Below are positions 1 to 12,093 of a DNA stretch of 64,000 nucleotides, piece after piece. A program made the position numbers and the translations under genes. The stretch comes from Lolium rigidum (taxonomy: Eukaryota; Streptophyta; Magnoliopsida; Poales; Poaceae). The stretch's first letter is position 1. Each line of letters starts with the position of its first letter. Location of the stretch: contig NC_061508.1 of assembly GCF_022539505.1 (NCBI RefSeq), forward strand, positions 345,353,484 to 345,417,483, written 5' to 3'. Under the pieces are notes generated by a model that saw nothing but the letters and a program-made list of their open reading frames with translations, was not told the DNA's origin and did no database searches.

Positions 1-290
1 GGGCTTTCGATCGGTGGCTGGGGCGAGCTGGATTGCTCGCCGGAAATGGTCAGGGGCGGCGGCGGAGGGAGAGGAACGGTGGAGGGGAGTAGGGTTTGCG
101 ACCCGAACTCCCCTCCGCGAACCCTTTTAATAGGGGCCGTTCGGGGACCGATTCGGGCCCCTGGACTTATTTTACGTGCCGGCCCATCTTTTCGGTCGCT
201 GATCTGCGACACATTCGGCCCGAACCCGTAAATCCGCCGGAAAAGTTCAGTTCCAGCAGAATTTACGGGTTCTGTTAGAGATGCTCTAAG
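1..290. mobile_element. Right end of a DNA transposon, clipped by the window start
   Basis: A GC-rich block ends in TGTTAGAGATGCTC followed by TAA. This is the common grass terminus GAGCATCTC(C/T)AACA read outward, next to a Harbinger-type TAA flank. The last 70 bases contain an inverted GGGTTTACGG-like/AATTTACGGGTTC arrangement. The other terminus lies outside the window, so size and target duplication cannot be confirmed. The short open frames here carry no domain I recognise. Confidence 0.5.
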
Positions 291-299
291 CTCGGTGAG

Positions 300-1700
300 A
301 AAGGACTGGAGCCAAGGTAAAAAAAGAAAGAGCTGGAGCCTCCCTTCCTGGCTTCCTGCACCGGCCACCGCTCCGGTGCTCAGCTATACCATTTTCTGGA
401 GAAATGCATAACCTGATGTAAGAAGGGCCCCCGGCATTATCTGTGCCATCTGTAAGATTTATATTTTGCAAATTTGCCCTCCCACCTTGATACTGTTCAG
501 TTTCTTCAGTCTACTGCATTTTTCAGAAAGCCCCTACCTTTTCAGGGTTTTTGAGAAGTTTCACCTCCGTACATGCTACCGTTTTATTGTCTCCCCTCAC
601 ATCTCACAAACATTTTTTCAGATATTTAATTGGTGTAGAAACTGAATAATTTATTTTTCATACAAATTCACAATAGAGATTTTTTAAGAGAAAATAATTG
701 ATCTTTCCTTTGAACCATGTAAGGAACTCCAATAGATTATCTAAGAAAACATACAGTAATTGATGATTCCTGCGAATTATTTAAGAGAAGTGATCAATAT
801 TCGTGCATAATCAAATATGCTAATTACCATTCATTTACAAGTCATGCAAGATTCATCACACTTTTGAAAAAAGCCCCACAAATTTTTACCAGATCTGTTT
901 CAGTTTCACATCTCGTATAAGATTTAATTTCTAGATTAAAGCAAATATATCAAGATAAAATATTCATCAACAATTATGTTGAACTTTTTCACAGAATCAA
1001 GTTGCATCGATACAAATTGATGCATTTTTGTTCAGTTTCTTCATAGATTCATAACCAGATACATAGAATCCATGAGATTTTATTCAGAGGATTGAAACTC
1101 CATTTGAATCTTGAAAGATTCATACAGGATTCAAAATCATCAGAGTCAAAAAATTATCAACAAAATCATGCAGTGGCATAATCATCACCAAAATCACCAG
1201 ACTCGAAAAATCATCACATAAATAGATCATTGGAACTTGAATGAAACTTGTTATACATTTGAGTAAGTGTAACAAATTAAGTTCAACAAATTTATACTAT
1301 GGTCATACATGTTAAGTCAGGATCATACAGTTCATAGACATATCCATTCAAGATCGAGCCAAACGTTGAAGATCCATAACAGTATCATACCCCTATCATC
1401 TCAGACCCATAAAAAGGTGTAAGAATAATCACAATTGCATAACATTAGTAGAAGCAAGTGAAACTGTGAGTTAACAGTGAAATTGTAAAGCCGAATATTA
1501 TACACTATATAAAAGCTAAACAATTTACCAATCCCATATTGACTCAGCCACTGTAGATGGGCTATTTATCTCTTCGCTCATCCAATTGCTGTGTGGCATG
1601 TAGCTTTCTTTTCCTTGCATTTGATCGGCTCGGACGATCGAGTGAATTTTGTTGCCTTTTTTTGGGGGGTCTGGGGCTACCGGCTACCGGTTACTACCCT
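300..1700. other. AT-rich intergenic DNA, no gene seen
   Basis: No long open frame, RNA gene or clear terminal repeat. The stretch 1000-1250 is rich in short repeated words such as AAAATCATCA and GATTCA, which looks like simple drift. Confidence 0.6.
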
Positions 1701-1739
1701 TTTGTGTAGACGTTGTGTTATGTTTCGGGTGACCTTCCC

Positions 1740-2384
1740 CCTTCGTTCACGTGTTTAGATCAGTTTGGTCAAAAGCGGTGGTACACCCCACAATTTACTT
1801 CACACGTCATCTCTTTCTGGACTTTTCCCCACAATTCTTCTCCATCCCCCACCTCCCTCGCCTCGCAGACCTCCATCTCCACCGGCCTCTCCATGGGTTC
1901 CCAGCCGAGATCCTTCCCAAAGCCGCTCACCACACACTGTCACCACCTCGCGCAAGGAAGTCGGTCGCATGGGGGGTAGTAGGGATGCGGAGGACGACCA
2001 AGGGCGCTAGGTTTCTCCAGCAGTCACACACATGGGCGAAACGGCATCGTCATGGTGGCCAATCGGTGGAGGAGTCCAATGCGGTGTTGGCCGGCGTACA
2101 GGAGCAGATCTGGACTTTTCTAGGATTGATGGCCTCCTCTCTCCCCTGGCCACCGTTATCCCTTCTCTGCTTGAGCTCCTTCCCGTCATGGCTGTCGCTA
2201 GGTATGCTGCTTGGTCTTCAGGCTTTAGGTTTTTTTTCCGCTCCTCACAGTGGAGCTCTTGATCGATCTGCACGTCCTCCAGTTCTAGGTGCCGGCCCAT
2301 CGGTGCTTCGTCTGATGTGATCATGTGGATGCTCGAGGTCCCTCCGGGTTCTCTCGTGAGGGGCTCCTCCATCTGCCCGCTTTC
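1740..2384 (+). pseudogene. C/T-rich gene-like block interrupted by a LINE; possible leader exon or gene remnant
   Basis: The composition changes sharply here to C/T-rich, GC-rich DNA like a plant 5' leader plus first exon. The ATG at 1893, in a good context after a pyrimidine-rich leader, opens only about 28 codons (MGSQPRSFPKP...). Other frames are open for up to 189 codons but show no domain I know. The block continues past the LINE at 4334 (CTGGCTATTTCGTTTCAG), so the LINE split it. I infer a dead gene or a non-coding transcript rather than a working coding gene. Confidence 0.3.
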
Positions 2385-2400
2385 GTGATTCCAAGCCACT

Positions 2401-4317
2401 TTTTCAAGGATACATCATGGAGAGACGTATCTGTTTCATAGAAGAAAGGCCAGAAGGCCAAATTACAACACACTTCTGGCACAGCCGCCAGAAAGCGCTC
2501 ACCACGCTGCCTTAGAAAGGCAGCTACACACACACTACAGGACTACTCGCGACATCTCCACTTTCCCACGTCTACAAGACTACCCCTAAACAAACCCGCC
2601 AGGCGCCACATGTCTGCCTCGTCAGAGATCCGGGTGACTACCGCGCCCGAGGATGGGGTGGCGCCTTCGAAGACGATGTCATTCCGGTGCCGCCACAGAC
2701 ACCAGCAGACGAGGGTGACGGCTGTCCAGAAATCTCGATCTTTTCCCGGACCCCCACGCTTCGATTGGAGCCAAGGGACGAATCTAGTGTCAGTCTGCGG
2801 CATCCAATGGATCTTTCCCCACCATCTCAGGCACGTTGCCCAGACCTGCCTGGACAGGACGCATCCAAGCAGAAGGTGGTCGAGCGTCTTAGCCTCCTGA
2901 TCACAGAAAGGGCACACTGCCGGGTGCGGGAGACCACGTCTGCTCAGCCTGTCCGTCGTCCAGCATCTATCCCTGGCCGCCAGCCAAAGGAAAACTCTGA
3001 AGTTTGGCGGTGCCCTGGACCGCTAAATTTGGGTCGCTCCCGCCATCTCCACTCTACCTCCGAACATCGCACGATAACAAGATCGCGCAGAGTAGCAATG
3101 GTCCTGCTCCCATCTCCATCGGAAAACATCCTCCACGCCCTCATCCAGGGCAATGTTCGTCAGACGGTCAGCCAATTGGAGGAGCTCTCCTACGGCCAGG
3201 GCGCTGAGGTCCGGAGGGACATCATCTAGCCATCTCCCAGCTAGGCCCTCACGTACCCGTCGCTGTCTGAGGGCGGCTTTCGGCACCGCCTCAAACAGGT
3301 AAGGTGCTAACTCACAGATCTGCCCCTCCGGCAGCCACTTGTCCGTCCAGAAAAAAGTAGTCGCTCCATTGCCGAGCACTGAGTAGGTTGCCCCTTCAAA
3401 GAGCTGTCTTGCCATCTTGGGCACCTGAATGTTAAGCTCCTTCCACGGCTTGGAAACGTCCATACGCTGTAGCCACAGCCATCTGGTCCTCAAAGCCACG
3501 TTCATCATCTTGATATTGGGGATCCCTAGCCCGCCCCATTCCTTAGGTGCGCAGACTTTGTCCCACGCCACTAGACAGTGGCCACCGTTGACGTCCTTTC
3601 TCCCCTTCCAGAGGAAACCTCTTATTATTTTCTCAATTGCCGTGATTGTCTTGGCTGGTAGATCAAGAGACATCATGGTGAAGATGGGTATCGCGGAGAG
3701 AGTCACGCGTACCAACTCCAGCCGTCCACCTCTATCGAGAAGTGAGGCCCTCCAACCAGGTAGCTTGTTAGCCACACTATCCACGAGGTATTGCAGCTGG
3801 GCTGCAGTCGGCTTCCTCAGGGTGAGGGGCAGCCCAAGGTACCTGAGGGGAAAATCCACCACGGGGCATCGAAGCTCCTGGTCCACAACAGCCAAGTCAG
3901 CATCGCTGCAACGGATAAGGTTCGCTGAGCATTTCTCCATGTTGACACATAGGCCCGAGGCTGCCCCAAAATCATCCACGATCCCGGAGAAGACCCTAAA
4001 ATCAAGCACAGTAGGGCGTAGGAAGGTGACCACATCATCCGCGTACACCGATGTACGGAGCCGCAGTCCTGTCTGTGCCAGCGGGGTAAGCAGCCTTTCA
4101 TCGGCCGCTTTCACAAACATCAAGTGCAGGATCCCCATGATCAGAACGAAGAGCTGGGGGGATAGGGGGTCCCCCTGACGCAGTCCACGCCTGTTGGCAA
4201 TCCGCGCACCAGGTGTACCATTCAGCAGGACCTGGGTGGTTGCTGTGGAGAGGAGGGCGCAGATAACCGTCAGGACCCTCTCGCCAAACCCAATCTTCCG
4301 GAGGACCTCCAGAAGAA
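2401..4317 (-). mobile_element. 5'-truncated LINE (non-LTR retrotransposon) with 16-bp target duplication
   Basis: The insert is flanked by perfect 16-bp direct repeats GTGATTCCAAGCCACT at 2385-2400 and 4318-4333, the target-site duplication. On the minus strand the element begins inside ORF2 (reverse transcriptase), runs to the end of ORF2 at 2543, has about 140 bp of 3' untranslated sequence and ends in a short A run beside the left duplication. At 1.9 kb it lacks ORF1, the endonuclease and the start of the reverse transcriptase, which is normal 5' truncation during target-primed reverse transcription. Confidence 0.9.
2543..4317 (-). pseudogene. LINE ORF2 fragment: reverse transcriptase and zf-RVT C-terminus with one stop
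   Basis: The open frame from the right border covers about 430 residues of LINE reverse transcriptase. Visible motifs are RRGLRQGDPLSP, the catalytic YADD at 4034-4045, YLGLPL, and the downstream WGGLG and WLW blocks. A TAG stop at 3023-3025 replaces what is normally Trp. The same frame then reads on through ARDRCWTTDRL and the zf-RVT motif CPFCDQE with a later H-x4-C to the true end at 2543. The apparent initiator at 4327 is a TTG inside the target duplication, so there is no real start codon. Non-functional copy of a common grass LINE clade. Confidence 0.9.
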
Positions 4318-4333
4318 GTGATTCCAAGCCACT

Positions 4334-4760
4334 GGCTATTTCGTTTCAGTAGGTGGCAGGCCTCTCCTCCTATTTCTTCTTCTGGTATGTGATGCTCTTG
4401 CTCTGGATTCAGTTACACACCCATTTTGTGTTCCGTTATTTGGGGCTTAAGTTTTTCCTCCTAATTGATTTATAGCTTTCAGTTATATGATATACAAATG
4501 TAGGCTTTTCCTGGTAGTGATTGAACCATTATTGCCAATGTTCCTTTGGTAAAGTTCCAAAAAGAAAAAGACAACGTTCCTCTGATCATGGTATCGATCC
4601 TTCTTTTGCTAGCCATGCCAGTTCAGCTAGCAATTTTCCAGATGATATTGATGGTCGGATGTACAGAGTTTATCTACCCAAAAAGGTTATTGACTGTACA
4701 AGTAGCACTATGCCTCCTAATTTTTTCTTTCTCTGTTCAAAGAAAATATATTAGATGTTG
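4334..4760 (+). pseudogene. Right-hand part of the gene-like region, with a possible exon
   Basis: After the LINE the C/T-rich sequence continues. From about 4540 a frame reads GKVPKRKRQRSSDHGIDPSF and on to DDIDGRMYRVYLPKK. This is basic, protein-like and preceded by a plausible acceptor, but no downstream donor or continuing exon is evident. I do not recognise the product. It could be a decayed exon of the same locus as 1740-2384. Confidence 0.25.
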
Positions 4761-6455
4761 AATATAGTGTATAATAAGTCAACAAAAAATGTTAAATAGC
4801 ACTCTCGCGGTGCGGCACATTTTTTAGGATTGCTGTTCGCTCTTCACGGGTTCGTCCTGCTGCAGGTCTGCGGCGTTGGCGTCTTCTGCTTCGCTTAGGT
4901 ACGCCTCTATGTGCCGTCTCTCAGTTTTCCTCCTCAACAAAGCGGCAGCATCCTTGATCTGCCTCTGCTTCCATCACACTGGCTTGTGCTGGTCAGATGT
5001 TGGTGCCTGGCAGTCTGCAAGGCCACTCATGAACTGCCAGGACATGTCTGCTAATACCGTAGGGTGATGTTGTTAATAGAGCCTTTAAAATTTCCTCTAT
5101 AATGTTTGCACGATGCTGACTACCTTTTTAGAATGAGGTAAATCAATCCCCCTCCAAGTTCTTCTCTACTTTCCTTCTTCACGTAGCAATTTCTGTACAT
5201 TTATCTATTTCAAGTGTGCAAGTAATTTGTGCTTTTTCTTCTTCCATCGTTTGTAATCATACATGAGTCTCTGTTAAAAAAAACAAGATCTTCAAAAAGT
5301 GCCATTTTTGACCACTTCTACTGCATCCATGTGCTTGCAGAATGTTAGTTTATTCCTCCATGGCCATACACCAAACTTCGATTTGGTTACTTTAGCTCCC
5401 TTTGTCAACAAAGGGGTTATTTCATCTTTCTGAATTGTGGTCAGATCTTTGAAATTCATGGGACTCTGCAATTTTGCAGCATATATTATTTTCTGTTTGT
5501 ACCCATTTAATACTAGAGAGTTACTTCCTGCAGGGTTTCTTCCAAATTTATTGGTAAGCTTTTCATATTACAAACTCATTGACCAGTTTTTCCGAACATT
5601 GAATTGATGCCAGGTCTGAGCTTTCCACTGAAGTTTTCATGCTTACAGGGATTTCTCCTGCAGGTTTGAGTTATTCTTCGAAAGACACCAACATATTATG
5701 TTTCTTCTTCGGGTTCAGAAGTTGCCCATCCATAATTCAACACGTCCTCCTGGCCCCACTCCATCCACCGCGGCGACCAATTATTATATGTCATGTTAAG
5801 TCGTTGCCACTGGAACACCGAGCAAATATGATTACTAATAATTGCGTGTGTAAGACCTTTTCTTAATTCTAAATAAGATTCTTCAGTTGCTACTTTCTTG
5901 AAGGATAAATCGCGCGTATCCATTATGTTTGGTCAAGAGGATTGGGAGCATAAGATTCGTTCTGGCAGTTGGATATGAAACCGTCATATTTCGTTTGTGG
6001 ATCTTGCTTCCCATAGAAATATGCCATGTTTTTTCATCTAAAGCAGAGCCAGTGGTGCAAAAGAGGTTAGATTTTGTTTTTATTTGAACTAGCACAGTGG
6101 CCCTCGCAAATGCGATGGCAACTTCTTAACTTAAGAGTTAAAATTATTATTAGACTTTCATTTTTTGTACTATGAGAATAAATTTTCGTGTAGTCAGAAT
6201 TTTATTTTTTTATTGGTATGAATATGGTTGGATAAATTATAAATTGTAGCATTAAAAAAAATCCAAGATGGGTCCAATGATTATCTATAGACTCGACTAT
6301 AGGATAAATAATACTAATTTTACTCAAACAATCTGCATATTAAATACATACCAACAACCTCAACTTCAAGTTACACGAAAACTTGGAATATGGTAGACAT
6401 CAGTTACTCTACAAATTTATTTGAATCTCACAGGTTTGATTTCATTTCCTAGGAA
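4761..6455. other. Intergenic DNA with no supported gene
   Basis: A somewhat GC-richer piece at 4800-5070 and T-rich DNA after it resemble intron or untranslated sequence. Open frames at 4876-5067, 5639-5866 and 5883-6095 are short and show no domain or splice pattern. Confidence 0.5.
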
Positions 6456-6778
6456 TTGCATGCATGAAAGATGAGGTAGGTTTGACTCTAAATTTTTTTA
6501 GAACATCGATGACATGTTTTAGACCCAAAATACATATGGTATCAACATTGTTCACCATTTATTAGCATACAGTGGTAGAATTAGAGCTACATTTTCAATC
6601 ATGTATTTGAACCAATCTTGCATGCATGAAAGTTGAGGTAGGTTTGACTCTAATTTTTTTTAGAACATCGATGACATGTAGTAGACCCAAAGTACCTATG
6701 GTATCAACATTGTTCACCATTTATGGCATAGAGTGGTAGAATTAGAACTACATTGTTCATCATGGATTTGAACCAATT
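6456..6778. repeat. Tandem duplication of a 162-bp unit
   Basis: Unit 1 starts at 6456 and unit 2 at 6618, both with TTGCATGCATGAAAG. They stay alignable through AGAACATCGATGACATG, TATGGTATCAACATTG and ATTTGAACCAAT. The copies differ by scattered substitutions and small indels, so the duplication is old. Confidence 0.85.
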
Positions 6779-7869
6779 TTCTAGCAAGCTGAACATGCAA
6801 AATCCCTTTTAGTATGTTCTAATCCCTGCAGAATATTGGTGCATTAATTAATTGCCTCCTAGGTTGAAAGTGAAATGAAGTCACACGGGGAATTATTTCG
6901 TTGAAATGATAGTGAAATTTTGGACCAAATTCGTAAAATCAGCTGTTTTTAGCAAAGGGTGAGAAAAGGTAGGTTTGGACAAACCTAAAAATAATCACAC
7001 GTATAAGGGTTTATAGAAATATATGTATTTTCACTAAATAAGATCTATTTTAGGTGTAGTGCGTTTGCACTTTTCGATTAGGTGGTGTGATTGACTCCAA
7101 AGACCAATACTTAATTTTGTAAAAAGAGTTTAAAAACTCAACTTCAAGTTCTTCCATTTTTATACATATCCTATTTATTTTTGAATTTTTTACGAAATCT
7201 GCGAAACTTGGGTAGTTGCGAAAAATAATCCTTAAACAAAATGTCAAACTGTTATCATAGCTTCTTGCTGTGTATTTGCTGGATCATCTAACATCACTAT
7301 GTTCTGCGGACTACGGTGTGTTGAATTATCTAGCCTTCGAAAGTTCAGTGTGCCGCAACTTATTTATTCGAGCTGGTACAAATTATCTATAGAGATATTT
7401 GCGGAACTAATATGATGATGGGAAGTCTCCTAATCTGGTTTCAAATACTTGTAGCTAGAAATGGATTTAAAATAATATCGTGATCACCCTTGCAAAGCGA
7501 TCTCAACGTATCTTATTTACCTGATTGTGGTGTTTATTCCGATTGCTCACAGCTGCGTCTTCATACCTTTTTTTTTCTATGAACATGAATGTTCATAGTA
7601 CTGATTCTAGGATGAGAGGGTGCCGGGAAAGATGCATTTAGAAATCTGGAATATCTACACTACTAAGGTTGAGAGAGATAGGGACTACGGGATTGATTGG
7701 CAATAAAATGATATCTTGAGAAATTGTGCATGTCTCGTGGGATTGTAAAACCAAATCTTAGTACTCCTCTTATAATAAAATTTGTGCCTTTCCCACGTGG
7801 AGACATATCTCATCTTTTTTATTGCTTAATATAGATATACATGTTTATTTTAATGGTCAACTTTTCATC
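6779..7869. other. AT-rich intergenic DNA, nothing recognised
   Basis: No long open frame and no convincing terminal repeat. One short minus-strand frame at 7050-7247 has no recognisable content. Confidence 0.5.
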
Positions 7870-8715
7870 GACGTGACAAGATGTACACGTTTATAGTTCA
7901 CATAACATTTTCTTGATTTAAATCTTAACTGTTAAAATTAAGATTGGTTATTCAAATAATTGTAGCATATGTAGATTAACACGGTGTCTCTAGTTTTGAT
8001 CACTGTATTTTTCTTTAATGTCTAATAAATATTTTTTTTGTTTCTATTAAACGGATCTAGAGTCCTAGATATATACGTCTTTTTCATGCTATACATAGTA
8101 CGTGGTATCTCCATCGGTCGATCAATTTTTTCTACGTTCCTTCCTTTTCACCTCCTACATGCATGGTACACGACGTGACAAGATGTACACGTTATAGTTT
8201 ACGTAAAAAATTCTTACATTAAATCTTAACCGTTAAAATTAAGATTGATTATTCAAATAATTATAGTACATGAGGATCAACATGGTGTCACTATTTCCGA
8301 TCACTGTATTTTGCTTTAATGTCCTAGAGATATACTGTTTTCTTGTTGTACATGGTACATGATTTCTCCATCTAGCAGGGTCGATCAATTTTTCTAGACT
8401 CTTTCCTTTTCACGTCCTACATGCATGGTACATGATTTTCCTTCCAAATTGATATATATGCATGTTACGTGATTTCTCCTTCCTTTTCACATCTTACATG
8501 CATGACACGTGATTTGCTTTCTATATTGGATTATATGCTTTTTTATTGAACGTGTCAAACAATGTTACACAATTATGTACGTAACTATTTTTTTCTTGTT
8601 AAATCCTATCCGTGAATTATAGATCTAATAGTTAGAATAATTCTAATGATGTGGATTAACATGGTGTCTCTATTTTAGACCCTCGTATTGTGCTTTTAGT
8701 ATATAATAGATTTAT
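7870..8715. repeat. Diverged tandem array of about 300-380 bp units
   Basis: Three related blocks start near 7870, 8173 and 8553. Each carries a GACGTGACAAGATGTACAC-like word, then TAAATCTTAACNGTTAAAAT, then ATTAACATGGTGTCTCTA-like and ATCACTGTATTTTGCTTTAA-like words. The third is the most diverged. Between them a second motif (CCTTTTCACNTCCTACATGC plus ATGGTAC) recurs at about 8145, 8410 and 8490. No terminal inverted repeats were seen, so this reads as local duplication, not a known transposon. Confidence 0.7.
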
Positions 8716-11097
8716 GCTCGCTTTGTAATTCCGTTTTCCTTTCTAATTGGCATCTGTTCGTGTGCCTACGGTTCGGTGTTGGTATGATATTGTTATTTGC
8801 AAATGCACTGCAAGAAGGTGCAATGAACAAAATATTTGTGAATATGCCAAAGCCTCATGATGTATACTCATGTGGTTTATTATGTCCTCAAAAAGCCTCC
8901 CTGGAACCTGGTCTGTTAGATGAATATTTGAGAAGTGCAGTGAGAATTTTTTGGTTGCAGTGCATACCTATATAGTGTGTTGCCTTTGCTTAGGTTCCTT
9001 TTGTAAAGGATTAATTAATTGATCAATTGGAATTTTTCAACTCTCGAAAGTCTGGCCAACCTAGAACCAGGTCCGTGAAAAGGTGGTATATCAATTGGAA
9101 TTATGAGTCCTTACCATCTGAAGGGGACTTTCTTAGCCTTAAGTGGGTATTGTGGTATATCTGATAGACATGTCTTGAAGAGTTGTATTTTTTTCCTATA
9201 TAGCTATGCTGCATAGCAAAACTGAAATTTATTATGAGAGTTTCTTATCGGAGACGACCGCTATAAGAAAGGCAGATACATTTGCAGACAGATAATATGA
9301 TCGTTCACTCCACAATGTTCTGTATGCTTCTTTTTGGGGCAAAATGAACTCAAACTCAAGTATTTCCCTCGCTTGCTTTATTGTGTTACATGATACGATG
9401 ATGGATATGTGCCAGTTCATGTTTTACACACGGCAGATAATCTGACCTTTGCTTAACCGGTTTCAAACAGAGATGTATATGTGATATAGCACAAACATGT
9501 GTTGTTTATGCTGTTGGTTTTGAAGTTCAGTGCTTGGCTTTGGTCCAAGGTCTGGGTCAACCATGGGTAGACTTTCTATTTTAACTAATTATTTTCACCA
9601 TGTGATTAATGACACTATTGAATTTGTAAAATACCAGAAAAGAAGTGAGCCATTTATTATTTGCCATGCTGATAAATTTAAACATTTGCCATGTCCCAAT
9701 ACATGATGACATGTAGTTGGAGATTTTAAAAAATAATTTCATTGGAAGTCTGAACATGCTTTCAATCATATTTCCATCTTTCAGATATACTTTTTTAGAA
9801 AGTAAAACAACGAACAAAACCAAAAGCAATTCCCAGGAGTCTTAGTGCAGAATTATAGTTCACAGCTTTTGCCAATTTTGTACCAAGTTCTGCTGTAAAC
9901 TTAAAAACTATACTCTGAGACAGTTCAGGTTTAACGCTATTGTTACATGATACGACGGTATGTTATATTCCTTTTGCATGCACTACTATACCAGATAATC
10001 CACACTTTTGGTTCAGCAGGTGCGGCAACATCTCTTTTTTTGAACAAGTATACTGTTATCGTGGAGAAGGCACAGTATCTTCATGGAATAACAAAAAGGT
10101 ATCGATATGACAGTGCACCTACTGTATCTACTACATTTTGAAGTACAACCTGTTAATTCATATATTTCGCCAGCTTTACTTGACGATGATGTTATCCAAA
10201 GGTACTCTACGGCAGTGGTTCTGCATCCCAAATCCGATTAGTATTTAGCAGACTTGGGACATGTTCGTGAATTTATTAAGTCAAAATATACATGTTCGTA
10301 TATGAGTTCAGCTGCTGAATGACTATGCATTTCTTGGTTTATATTGAGCAGAATTATCCTTTCATGTTGCCATACAAGATATTATTTATTTCAATGGTAG
10401 ACTAGATTCATAGGGGAGAGCTAGAGCATATCCAATGGCCGTCAGTTGTTTATGTGGTCATGACAAAGACACAGACCCTGCAACTTAAATTCAGCTCCAC
10501 TGATTGGATACGTATTGGGTCACTTTGGATAAATGAAATCGCATGAGCTAATTGCAGATTACAGCAAGTAGGACCTTGGTGAAGTTATCACATCTGTGCT
10601 CCAGATCAAGATGCTGCCATTGCGACTGACGAACTTGACCAACCTCTATGTTGTATATCAGTGTAGTATTTTATTTTTGTTAGAGACCCTTTCCATGAAC
10701 TATATTGTAAGTTGCTACATTATGTTGAATTGTAGTATGCCAGACTATTGCTCTCTATAACCTTAAGCCAGTTCTGAAGAAACAGTCTCTGTTCTGCTAA
10801 TTTTGCTCATATCTAACTGGCTATTTCCGGTCCACTCAGTTCTATTGAACATCTATTAAATTTTCTGTCTTTTAGTTCATTCCCTCATCTTGATGTAATA
10901 AAGATTGGATCGAAAATTAGATCACTAATAGTACTAATTATAAAGCCTGATGGCATTTAAGTTAACAAAATTGTTATACTGCCATTAGACGAATCTTGGA
11001 ACAAGGTTATTTGCCATCTGCCTTTATTCTACAAATATGTATGCATTAGTTCTATTAATTTTTACCATGCCAATGCTTCCATACCAAAAGATAACAC
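8716..11097. other. AT-rich intergenic DNA, no supported gene
   Basis: Short frames at 8760-8975, 9232-9420, 9581-9829 and 9947-10231 contain no domain, signal peptide or splice structure I can defend. The composition is that of unconstrained intergenic or intronic DNA. Confidence 0.5.
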
Positions 11098-11252
11098 CAC
11101 GGGCGTGGCGTGCCGCCGCGCCAATGCTTCCTATTATGTCCATATAGGGCAAACAAATGAAAGGACTGGACTTGCAGCATAAGTAACATACTCCGTTTTG
11201 TTTTAGTCTACACTAGCAAGGTGGGGCGCGGCGGCACACCGCGCTAGTGAGA
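11098..11252. repeat. Short inverted-repeat pair with GC-rich arms
   Basis: CACGGGCGTGGCGTGCCGC at about 11098-11122 is inverted relative to GGCGCGGCGGCACACCGCG at about 11228-11252. The arms are about 25 bp with four or five mismatches, separated by about 100 bp of AT-rich DNA. They look like a very small non-autonomous transposon remnant. No clear target duplication. Confidence 0.4.
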
Positions 11253-11954
11253 CAACATTGGCTGCACGCGTGGTGACTACGTACGAAAATTTCATCGAAA
11301 ATTTCATGAATATATATCTGGTGGACATAACTATGAGTCAAAACCTATAGTTAAGTGGTAGATAAAAGCGGCTGATGTTGCTTATCCCAGGCAAAACAAC
11401 ACATGCTCATGTGGTCCTGCATTTTTAAGGCTTATATTTTTAATGATTCATCTAGTCTGTCTAAGCGGCTGCATAGATCAGTAAGCCAACCTAGTCGGCA
11501 ACACCCGTGAGGCCGTGACTGCCCTCGCAATAACTGGGAGGACTATTGTTTCATTCGCTAGGTGCTCAACATTTTTCATCGCCGGTGAAGGCAGCACTCG
11601 TTTCTGCGGTAAGCTTGTCGGTTCTCGCCTAATGAGTGGCATCAATGACCCATGTGATGGAAATGGCTCTATAACCTAAAGAAAGTAAGGCTCGAATACC
11701 ATCTCACAATCAACAACATAAGCAGAAACTGACTCATAGTTCTTATAAGAAAAAGCAAAAACCCAAGACCACCAGATTATTTTACAGAATGCAGATTGAC
11801 CACTATTGGCAAGAGCAGCCTATTAGTTCACATATAGTTAGTAACAACTTGATATAGACGGGGCTAATTATTTATTTCCAATCATCATATACTCGCTACA
11901 TAGGATATCATTCATATATTATCACTCCAAGCTCTATCACTCCCTAGACTGTTC

Positions 11955-12093
11955 TAGATTAGATGGTATTTTACCCCCCATCATAATAATAGTTACAACG
12001 ACGTAATAAGTTTTGTGCTACTTTAGATTAGAAGGTATTTTAACCCCCATAATAATAATAATGATAGTGACAAATAAGTAATAAGTTTTGTGT
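11955..12093. repeat. Tandem duplication of a 69-bp unit
   Basis: TAGATTAGATGGTATTTTA at 11955 recurs as TAGATTAGAAGGTATTTTA at 12024. Both are followed by CCCCCAT, ATAATAATA and GTAATAAGTTTTGTG-like words. Confidence 0.7.

Noticed and set aside
4876..5067. 63-aa frame in GC-richer DNA
   Set aside because: Too short, no domain, no splice partner.
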